46,192 nt of DNA, from positions 1-46,192 of the forward strand of contig OMWV01000060.1 of the NCBI GenBank assembly GCA_900314845.1. The letters run 5' to 3'. Position numbers and translations under genes: made by a program. The stretch is from an uncultured Eubacteriales bacterium. Lineage in GTDB: Bacteria > Bacillota > Clostridia > Lachnospirales > Lachnospiraceae. Below are positions 40,601-46,192 of the stretch, one piece after another. The notes beneath the pieces are model-generated. The model did no database searches. It was not told the DNA's origin and worked only from the letters and a program-made list of their open reading frames with translations. The first letter of the stretch is position 1. Each line of letters starts with the position of its first letter.

Positions 40601-41935
40601 ATGAAAAAGTTAAGCGGCGCAGGTGCCGCCTTTCTACTCTCTGCCGCGATGATCCTGTCACCTGCATCCGCTGCATTTGCGGCTGGATCTCTGACCGGAG
40701 CCTCCTCGCAGAAAGTAACAAGAATAGATGCTCGCGACCTTGTCCGCAGCCAGCAGGCTGCTGCCGGCATCAGCCTCGGCTTCGGTCTCGACCCTGTCTA
40801 CAGTGACAGCGCAGACAGCCAGCTTTTTGCCGCCAAGATAGACAAGATCCTTGCCGGATGCAAAAAGGCAGCCGGAAACGGTACGAGAAGCATTTCCGAG
40901 ATCCAGAAGGAGATAGATTCTGTTACCAGGATACTGAAGAATATCAATAAATTTAAGAAAACACTTAAGGCGGATGCCTCCGGCAGCCGCGGCAGCGCGG
41001 ATATCCTCGCGCGTGTCTCCTATGCCCAGGCCAGAGTGAAAAAGTGCCGCTCAGACCTGAAGAAAGAGCTGGCCAAAGCTCAGAAGCTCGCAGCCGAGCA
41101 GGCAGCGGCAGCCAAGGCAGCACAAGACTACCGTCAGGCTGAGCCCGAGACTCAGGCTCCTGAGACCCAGGTACCTGAAACCGAGACTCCCGAGACAACT
41201 GCTCCCGAAACGGAAGTTCCTGAGACAGAAGCCCCCGAAACGGAAACTCCGGAGACAGAAGTTCCTGAGACAGAAGCCCCCGAGACAGATGCTCCCGAAA
41301 CTGAGGCTCCCGAGACAGATGCTCCTGAAACAGAAACCCCTGAAACAGATGCTCCCGAATCTGAGGCCCCTGAAACCGAGGCAGCCCAGGCAGAAGATTC
41401 CTATGAGGATGATTCCGAGGATACAGGGGATTACCAGGAGACGGAGGCTGATTCCGAGGATACAGGGGATTACCAGGAGACAGAGGCTGAAGCGGACAGC
41501 TCTGATGATGAGAACTCTTCCTCCACAGGAAGCTCTTCTTCCAGCTGGCGCTGGCCGGTATCCAGCCGCAATATCACATCCGGCTACGGCGGCAGGGAGG
41601 CTCCCACGGAAGGTGCCAGCACAAACCATATGGGACTGGATATAGCGGCGGACGAGGGCAGTGATATCTACTCAGCCACATCCGGAACCGTCAGTAAGTC
41701 CGGCTACAACGATGCCATGGGCAATTACGTAGTTGTAGACAGGGGCGACGGCTACTCTACCATTTACGAGCACTGCAGTGACATCTACGCATCCGAAGGC
41801 GATTCTGTCTCCGCGGGCGATACCATCGCAGCCGTAGGTTCTACCGGCATAGCGACCGGCTCCCACCTGCATTTCGGCGTAACCTACAACGGAGATTACG
41901 TCGATCCCGGCGACTATGACTATTCTGACGAATGA
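40601..41935 (+). CDS. Secreted M23 metallopeptidase with PET linker
   Basis: The 444-residue product has a signal peptide (MKKLSGAGAAFLLSAAMILS, cleavage near AFA-A) and a helical N-terminal part with possible coiled coil (about 75-185). Next is a linker of about 20 (A/V/T)PET repeats (about 185-265) and a DSEDTGDYQETEA duplication. A C-terminal M23 domain (about 310-440) has NHMGLDIAADEG and HLHFGVTYNG, which hold the zinc His and Asp residues. It cleaves peptide crosslinks in peptidoglycan, or acts as an activator if inactive; the zinc ligands look complete. The linker type is shared with the L,D-transpeptidase at 15913. Confidence 0.93.
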   Translation: MKKLSGAGAAFLLSAAMILSPASAAFAAGSLTGASSQKVTRIDARDLVRSQQAAAGISLGFGLDPVYSDSADSQLFAAKIDKILAGCKKAAGNGTRSISEIQKEIDSVTRILKNINKFKKTLKADASGSRGSADILARVSYAQARVKKCRSDLKKELAKAQKLAAEQAAAAKAAQDYRQAEPETQAPETQVPETETPETTAPETEVPETEAPETETPETEVPETEAPETDAPETEAPETDAPETETPETDAPESEAPETEAAQAEDSYEDDSEDTGDYQETEADSEDTGDYQETEAEADSSDDENSSSTGSSSSSWRWPVSSRNITSGYGGREAPTEGASTNHMGLDIAADEGSDIYSATSGTVSKSGYNDAMGNYVVVDRGDGYSTIYEHCSDIYASEGDSVSAGDTIAAVGSTGIATGSHLHFGVTYNGDYVDPGDYDYSDE

Positions 41936-41965
41936 TCTGCCCGGCTGAGAGGGCAGATAGAGAAG

Positions 41966-42002
41966 GGGGCTGACCCATTTATGCAATGGGCAAGCCCCTC
42001 TT
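41966..42002 (+). terminator. First terminator after the M23 gene
   Basis: GGGGCT-GA-CCCATT / AATGGG-CA-AGCCCC (41966-41998), loop TATGC, tail TCTTAT. The stem is perfect apart from the two-base internal loop. Confidence 0.75.
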
Positions 42003-42010
42003 ATATCCAG

Positions 42011-42046
42011 AAAAACCCGGCCAGGCAGCTGGGTTTTTCTTTCTTT
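42011..42046 (+). terminator. Second terminator after the M23 gene
   Basis: AAAAACCC (42011-42018) and GGGTTTTT (42031-42038) with a T-rich tail. It gives tandem termination before the ACGT array. Confidence 0.75.
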
Positions 42047-42075
42047 GACGCCTTGCGGCTCTTCTTCATCCTTCT

Positions 42076-42306
42076 ACGTCCGCTTAACCTGATTCCAGCC
42101 AGATCGGACGTAACAGATCCGGGCTCTTTATTCTGAGCTTTACGTCCATTTTTGCCGATATGCCTGCAGGCGGACGTAACCTCAGAGACCTTCGGGAAAA
42201 TTTTTACGTCCTAATTTCCCCTTAATGTATAAATGCGGATGTAATCTGTCCCAATTTCAGACTAATAATTACGTCCGCCTTAGCCATTTTCCCCTGAGAT
42301 GGACGC
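42076..42306. repeat. ACGT array, four-unit copy C
   Basis: Half-sites start at 42076, 42106, 42142, 42172, 42206, 42237, 42271 and 42301. Spacings are 30, 36, 30, 34, 31, 34 and 30. This is the best preserved copy: sites read ACGTCC and GGACGT in strict alternation, with GGATGT at the sixth and GGACGC at the eighth. Spacer words shared with copies A and B include TTGCCGAT, TAATTTCCCC and CCATTTTCC. No hairpin element is beside it. It fills most of the 420-base gap between the M23 gene and murD, and no reading frame there looks real. Confidence 0.8.
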
Positions 42307-42355
42307 TCTCGCGAAAAATGTCGTGTATCTTCGACAGTGTTCGCACTCATCACCA

Positions 42356-43702
42356 TCAGAGTGCATTTACCAGCTTCTTAAAATGGTCTCCTCTTTCCTC
42401 GAAGCAGCTGTACTGGTCAAAGGAGCTTGTGGAGGGAGAGAGGAGGACTGTGTCGCCCGTCTGCGCTAACTTTGCCGCCTCGGCTACTGCCTCATCCAGG
42501 GTCGTGACCACGATGCCGTCATCGCCGACCGTTTCGCGCACAAGGCGCGGTCCGCAGGCCCCGAAGCCTATGACCTTCTTCACACAGCCCAGGTGGGCCT
42601 TCACATCGTCCATGGCCAGCCCCTTCTCAAAGCCGCCCAGCAGGAGGATGACTCCCCTGTCAAATGCCTTGAGAGCTGTGACCGTGGCGTCTGTGTTCGT
42701 GCCCTTGGAGTCATTGTAATATTTTACGCCGTCCTTCTCGCGGACAAATTCTATCCTGTGCTCGACTCCCTTAAATTCCCTGACAGCCGCCTCTATATCC
42801 TGACAGCTGACGCCGAAATACCTGGCCAGGGATACAGCCGCCATGACATTCTGCAGGTTGTGGCGGCCGGGGATCTTTATGGCATCCACAGGCAGGACCT
42901 TCTCACCGGCCACATAAAGGACGCCGTCCCTGACAAAATTGTCCGTGTCATCCCGCTCCAGACTGAACGTCTGCACGGGGCAGGGAACCGGATAGCGGTC
43001 AAGATACTCGGCTATCACCGGATCATCAGCATTTTTAATAAAAAGATCGCCCTGGGTCATGTTGCGGTAGACCTCGGTCTTTGACTTATAATAGGCGTCC
43101 AGGCTGGGCGCAAAATCCAGATGATCCGGGGTCATGTTGAGGATGACCGCCGTCTGGGCGCGGAACCTGTCTATGTTGACAAGCTGCTTGTTTGAAATCT
43201 CCAGAGCGATGTAATGCCCCTCTTCCTCCAGAAGATTTTTCTCCAGAACGACCTCGCTGAGCGGAATGCCGATATTTCCGCAGACATGGGCCCTGCCGGG
43301 AAATGCTTTCTCGAAAATGTGATAGAGGAGGGTTGTCGTGGTCGTCTTGCCGTTCGTCCCTGTTATAGCAGCGTAATGCTGGGGCTTTGCCGCCTGGAAG
43401 GCAAGTTCTATCTCCGTTATGACCGGCACCCCCTTCTCCTCCAGCTTCAGGATGAAGGGCGCCTGATAGGGAACGCCCGGATTCTTGACACACAGGTCAA
43501 AATCCTGCTCGAAGACGTCCATCTCCTGGCCCCTGATCTCAACTCCCATGCTCTCAAGCTCATCGGCTTCCTTTATCTTATCCCTGCTCTTGGACTCGGA
43601 CAGGGTGATCCTGGCCGCTCCCAGCTTCTTCGCCAGCCTGATCGCCGCCATGCCGCTCCTGGCCAGCCCGATAACAAGAATATGTTTTCCCTTAAGATCC
43701 AC
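42356..43702 (-). CDS. murD: UDP-MurNAc-L-alanine:D-glutamate ligase MurD
   Basis: MurD adds D-glutamate to the peptidoglycan precursor in the cytoplasm, using ATP. The 448-residue length is typical. The start is GTG after GAGGAGG. Segments are the N-terminal VIGLARSGMAAIRLA, KNPGVPYQAPF, ATP loop TGTNGKTTTTTLL, LNMTPDHLDFAPS, the carbamylated-lysine region YYKSKTEVYRN, EHRIEFV and YNDSKGTNTDATV. It stands alone and not in a dcw cluster. A GCACTC / GAGTGC inverted repeat overlaps its stop codon. Confidence 0.96.
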   Translation of the reverse strand: MDLKGKHILVIGLARSGMAAIRLAKKLGAARITLSESKSRDKIKEADELESMGVEIRGQEMDVFEQDFDLCVKNPGVPYQAPFILKLEEKGVPVITEIELAFQAAKPQHYAAITGTNGKTTTTTLLYHIFEKAFPGRAHVCGNIGIPLSEVVLEKNLLEEEGHYIALEISNKQLVNIDRFRAQTAVILNMTPDHLDFAPSLDAYYKSKTEVYRNMTQGDLFIKNADDPVIAEYLDRYPVPCPVQTFSLERDDTDNFVRDGVLYVAGEKVLPVDAIKIPGRHNLQNVMAAVSLARYFGVSCQDIEAAVREFKGVEHRIEFVREKDGVKYYNDSKGTNTDATVTALKAFDRGVILLLGGFEKGLAMDDVKAHLGCVKKVIGFGACGPRLVRETVGDDGIVVTTLDEAVAEAAKLAQTGDTVLLSPSTSSFDQYSCFEERGDHFKKLVNAL

Positions 43703-43828
43703 TGTAATTCCTCCTCTGCGCTTTTATCCCCGAAAAATGCTCTGCGCGGCCTGGAGCCGCTGCGGGATATATTCATATATAAAAAAAGCACCGCCCCCGG
43801 GATCTGATCCGCAAAAACGATACTTTAG

Positions 43829-43901
43829 TGCACCTCTGGGGGCTCGAACCCCAGACACCCTGATTAAGAGTCAGGTGCTCTTCCAACTGAGCTAGAGGTG
43901 C
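43829..43901 (-). tRNA. tRNA-Lys (anticodon CTT)
   Basis: 73 nt. Acceptor GCACCTC / GAGGTGC with discriminator A, D arm GCTC-loop-GAGC, anticodon arm CCTGA-CTCTTAA-TCAGG with anticodon CTT, and T arm CTGGG-GTTCGAA-CCCCAG-type. CCA is not encoded. It lies in the 328-base gap between murD and the secreted protein gene, where nothing else is recognised except runs of T. Confidence 0.97.
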
Positions 43902-44030
43902 ATATTTAAATTTCCTGCCGCCGCTCACCGCTGACGACAGGACTTATTATATAACAGCGTTTTCGATAATGCAAGCCTTTTTTTACAAAAAATTAACTTT
44001 TTTTAAGAAAGCGGAAATATCCTTCCCGGC

Positions 44031-44507
44031 CTACTTCTTCTCCAGAGAAGTCCCCTGGACGAAGCTGTCGGGAGTGGGATTCCAGGTGCCGCTGAACTTC
44101 TGGGCGAATCTGCGGTCGCTGTCCTCTATGAGATAGAGGTTCTTCTGGCCCTTGGCGCTTTTCATATTATTTTTCAGAAGTATGACATAGCCCTTTGTCC
44201 TGTAACCGCCTATCAGCTTGTTGATTCGCTTTACCTTGACGATCTTCTGGGTGTAAGAAGGCTTTTTCTTCCTGCGGCTGGTGTAATAGCTGACCTTTGT
44301 CCGGCTGAACTTCACATAGAGGCCGCCGCCCTTTGACTCCCGCCACCAGCCCTTAAGCTTGAGCTTTTTATATGTCTTAGCGGACATTCCGGCCGCAAAT
44401 GCCGTGTGCGATGCCGGCCGGCTGACCGGCAGAACGATAAAGAGCATGAGAAAAACCGCCATCACCGTAAAAAGACAGCGCTTGAAAGAAACATTTCCCT
44501 TTTTCAT
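44031..44507 (-). CDS. Secreted basic protein, unknown function
   Basis: The start is ATG 44507 (MKKGNVSFKRCLF), eight bases after GGAGGA, giving 158 residues; an ATG 18 bases upstream lacks this spacing. A signal peptide (about 9-38, cleavage near AFA-A) is followed by a basic beta-rich domain: KLKGWWRESKGGGLYVKFS, VSYYTSRRKKK and YVILLKNN. It resembles small extracellular lipocalin-like or immunoglobulin-like beta proteins in composition only; no family is recognised. Confidence 0.65.
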   Translation of the reverse strand: MKKGNVSFKRCLFTVMAVFLMLFIVLPVSRPASHTAFAAGMSAKTYKKLKLKGWWRESKGGGLYVKFSRTKVSYYTSRRKKKPSYTQKIVKVKRINKLIGGYRTKGYVILLKNNMKSAKGQKNLYLIEDSDRRFAQKFSGTWNPTPDSFVQGTSLEKK

Positions 44508-44547
44508 ACCAAAAATCCTCCTCAATTCAGCCGCAGTCCCGGCAGAC

Positions 44548-45288
44548 CTACAGGCCCTTATAGCCGCCGTCCACGTCTATGACGGCACCGTCTATGTACT
44601 CAGCATCCTTGCTGGCCAGAAATGCCGCTACCCTTGCGATCTCTTCCGGCTGTGCGGGGCGGCCCTTGCAGATCTTCTCTGCTCTGCCCGCGATGAGCTC
44701 ATCCGGCAGGCCGGAGCCTGTCTGAGTGTCTACCCAGCCGGGGCAGATGCAGTTGACGTTGACATAGGGCTTATACTGGAGAGCAGACGTCTTCGTCAGG
44801 TTGATGAGAGCCGCCTTTGAAGCATCGTACTCAGCCGTCTGAGCCGAATAGGTCAGCGTAGCTCCCATGGAAGCTGTATTTATGATCCTGCCAAACTTCC
44901 TCTGGGCCATCCCCGGCGCGATCAGCTGGGTCAGGAGGAAGGGGGCGTAAAGATTGACCTTCATGACGGCGTCCCAATCCTGGAGCTTCTTTTCCTGAAA
45001 ATCGCTGCAGGGAATGACCGCGGCATTGTTAATCAGAACATCTATCCTGCCAAACTGATCCATGGCCTCTTTTACAAGATTTCTGATATCCTCCTCCCGG
45101 GAAAGGTCCGCATGTACGGGAAGAACAGTCACATTGTTTTTCTGCTTCATATAGGGAGCGATCTGGCTGGCCGCCTCGTCGCCTGTGTCGTAGGCCAGGA
45201 CGATATCGTACTCTTTGGAGGCAAATTCATAGACCTCTGCCCTGCCGATCCCTCTGCTTGCGCCTGTAATAAGAACTACCGGATTCAT
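44548..45288 (-). CDS. Short-chain dehydrogenase/reductase
   Basis: The 246-residue NAD(P)-dependent SDR shows TGASRGIGRAEV, NNAAVIP, Ser in NTASMGATLTYS, the YDASKAAL motif with catalytic Tyr and Lys, and a C-terminal DGAVIDVDGGYKGL. It resembles FabG and sugar or alcohol dehydrogenases. The fab operon already has a fabG, and this copy lies far from it with a NNAAVIP in place of NNAGITRD, so a different substrate is likely. Confidence 0.88.
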   Translation of the reverse strand: MNPVVLITGASRGIGRAEVYEFASKEYDIVLAYDTGDEAASQIAPYMKQKNNVTVLPVHADLSREEDIRNLVKEAMDQFGRIDVLINNAAVIPCSDFQEKKLQDWDAVMKVNLYAPFLLTQLIAPGMAQRKFGRIINTASMGATLTYSAQTAEYDASKAALINLTKTSALQYKPYVNVNCICPGWVDTQTGSGLPDELIAGRAEKICKGRPAQPEEIARVAAFLASKDAEYIDGAVIDVDGGYKGL

Positions 45289-45477
45289 TACTAATACATC
45301 TCTCTTTCCTTATATTACCAGGCAGCTGCCTGCTGCCTTTTTCCTAATCATATCACATATTTCGCCTGTTTTATGAATTTTGTGATATAGTATAGGTGTT
45401 TCATGGCGCACTGCGCAGAACAGGATTCGCTTCCCTTCTGCATGTTTCAGGGCGCCGCATGAAAAGGGGTGATAACA

Positions 45478-45987
45478 TTGGGCAGATCAGACCGAAAAAA
45501 GGTCATAGACGAGATTGCAAGATATGCCGGCCAGGTCATAGATTCGGATGCCTACAGGGAATGCGTAGGCTTCAGGCACCACTGCAGGACTACGATAGCA
45601 GACCACATGGTGCATGTGGCAGTTGTTTCCCTGTCTCTTTGCTCGCTTTTGTCTTTCACAAACCCGGACAGGGAGAGAATGGTCCGGATCTCCATGACCC
45701 ACGACCTCGCTATGGTCCACAGACACGAATACAGCAGATACACGACAGCCTTCCGGCATCCTTTCGACTCGGCGGCCATCGCCGAAGATATCCTTCCCCT
45801 CAGCAGGAAGGAAGAGACCGCCGTCAAGAGGCACATGTGGCCTCTGTGCGTCCTCCCTCCCACATGCAGAGAGGGCTGGATCCTCACGCTGGCAGACAAG
45901 ATCTGCGCCTTCCAGGAGCGCTTCGGGAAAAACATCCCCTGGGCTCAGTATGTCGAGGACAGCAGGAAGGGCGCGTCAGACAGATGA
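45478..45987 (+). CDS. HD-domain hydrolase
   Basis: The start is taken as TTG 45478 (GRSDRKKVIDEIARYA), six bases after AAGGGGTG; GTG at 45469 lies too close to that signal. The 169-residue protein has HHCRTTIADHMVHVAV, SMTHDLAMVHRHEY with the His-Asp pair and AVKRHMWPLCVLPP. This arrangement matches HD phosphohydrolases, often of the small family acting on nucleotides or phosphoesters. The substrate is unknown. It is divergent from the SDR gene. The gap holds a perfect CAGGCAG/CTGCCTG palindrome (45319-45332). Confidence 0.8.
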   Translation: MGRSDRKKVIDEIARYAGQVIDSDAYRECVGFRHHCRTTIADHMVHVAVVSLSLCSLLSFTNPDRERMVRISMTHDLAMVHRHEYSRYTTAFRHPFDSAAIAEDILPLSRKEETAVKRHMWPLCVLPPTCREGWILTLADKICAFQERFGKNIPWAQYVEDSRKGASDR

Positions 45988-46021
45988 TACAATAATTATT
46001 TCCCTTTCAATCTGAAAAGGA

Positions 46022-46043
46022 TCACAAACTTGATTTCTTATGA
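46022..46043 (+). repeat. 26-bp hairpin element, copy at 46.0 kb
   Basis: TCACAAACTTGATTTCTTAT followed by GA: the core is intact, with arms changed from CGCCA/TGGCG to ATCA/TGA-type ends that still pair weakly. It lies seven bases before a single ACGT-array unit. Confidence 0.6.
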
Positions 46044-46050
46044 CAGACCT

Positions 46051-46086
46051 ACGTCCGCATTGATGGTTTTGGCCCATTATGGACGC
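46051..46086. repeat. ACGT array, single unit (E)
   Basis: ACGTCC (46051-46056) and GGACGC (46081-46086), distance 30, the same as within units of copy C. The interior GCATTGATGGTTTTGGCCCA is unlike the others in detail. Confidence 0.5.
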
Positions 46087-46106
46087 AGCTTTTGAAATCG
46101 TATTGA

Positions 46107-46192
46107 TTAAAGTGTACCCCATGTCAAGGACACAGCAAAAATAAAAGTGTATGCTTTTTTCATGCCATCGGTCAGTCTGCTAAAGCGGCTGG
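46107..46192 (-). other. Open frame running off the right edge
   Basis: A minus-strand frame enters from the right edge, reads RLTDGMKKAYTFIFAVSL and ends TWGTL at 46107. It may be the C-terminus of a gene, perhaps in an insertion element, since GTGTACCCC and GTCAAGGACAC just before it look like an element end. The 27 visible residues are too few to assign. Confidence 0.2.

Noticed and set aside
42076-42306. CRISPR array, because of regular repeats about 65 bp apart
   Set aside because: The constant parts are only 6-8 bases, alternate in orientation, and the sequences between them are related from copy to copy. There is no constant 25-37-bp repeat with unique spacers and no cas gene.
42290-42375. 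Terminator at the end of murD (GCACTC / GAGTGC)
   Set aside because: The stem overlaps the stop codon but no T-tract follows closely on the minus strand.
44548-45288. Second fabG
   Set aside because: It has SDR motifs but lies apart from the fab operon and differs at the motif after NNA; the substrate cannot be assigned.
45319-45332. Perfect 14-bp palindrome CAGGCAGCTGCCTG followed by CTGCCTTTTT as a terminator
   Set aside because: It lies between divergent genes, so no plus-strand transcript would need to end there. It could be an operator, but nothing supports a choice.

Overview
The window looks like chromosomal DNA of a Gram-positive anaerobe of the class Clostridia, most likely a Lachnospiraceae-type gut bacterium. 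This is an inference from gene content: a FabK/FabT-type fatty-acid operon, LL-diaminopimelate aminotransferase (DapL), an EtfBA pair, a large Firmicutes-type SRP RNA, a CIRCE-controlled clpB, and several secreted wall enzymes with PET-repeat linkers. No species can be named from the sequence alone.

Layout. 1-2077: a scrap-yard of mobile DNA. It holds a phage tape-measure N-terminus that runs into IS21-like end repeats, two AT-rich small genes, a remnant reading frame and an IS1182-like transposase fragment. 2078-4865: clpB with its sigma-A promoter and CIRCE operator. 4866-5708: about 0.8 kb without a gene, filled with a repeat family. 5709-9745: an orphan nuclease-like gene, two small proteins, a CYTH protein, a 25-bp minisatellite and a membrane glycosyltransferase. 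9819-12812: three tandem paralogous secreted proteins, each with its own closely similar promoter. 13040-13425: an AbrB-type antitoxin beside an internally deleted PIN toxin. 13535-13798: SRP RNA. 13901-17295: an L,D-transpeptidase/dapL/inositol-phosphatase operon.

17475-28879 is the metabolic heart. A 12-gene operon on the minus strand (acpP-accB-accC-accDA-fabH-fabK-fabD-fabG-fabF-fabZ-fabT-birA) encodes acetyl-CoA carboxylase, type II fatty-acid synthesis, a MarR-family regulator and the biotin ligase that modifies AccB. It starts at one strong promoter followed by a 42-bp palindrome, the probable FabT site. The biotin transporter gene bioY runs convergently into birA and has a BirA-like operator over its promoter, so biotin uptake, biotin attachment and lipid synthesis are physically linked.

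29024-33678: a PHP phosphatase, tadA and a CDP-glycerol transferase, then etfB-etfA. 33782-40343: envelope and housekeeping genes on the minus strand (L,D-transpeptidase, a 47-residue membrane peptide, a phospholipase C-like protein, a NYN/PIN-like protein, an AI-2E family permease, a glucosaminidase and a Nudix hydrolase). 40601-41935: an M23 peptidase. 42356-45987: murD, tRNA-Lys, a secreted protein, an SDR and an HD-domain protein.

The strongest unexplained signal is a family of non-coding arrays. ACGT-cored half-sites (TTACGTCC / GGACGTAA) alternate in orientation at about 29-31 and 33-36 bp, giving a period near 65 bp. There are three four-unit copies (5022-5247, 5420-5645, 42076-42306), a two-unit copy (1779-1878) and a single unit (46051-46086). 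A second, 26-bp hairpin element with the core CAAACTTGATTTCTTCTGG flanks most of them. All copies are outside genes, apart from overlap with a transposase remnant.
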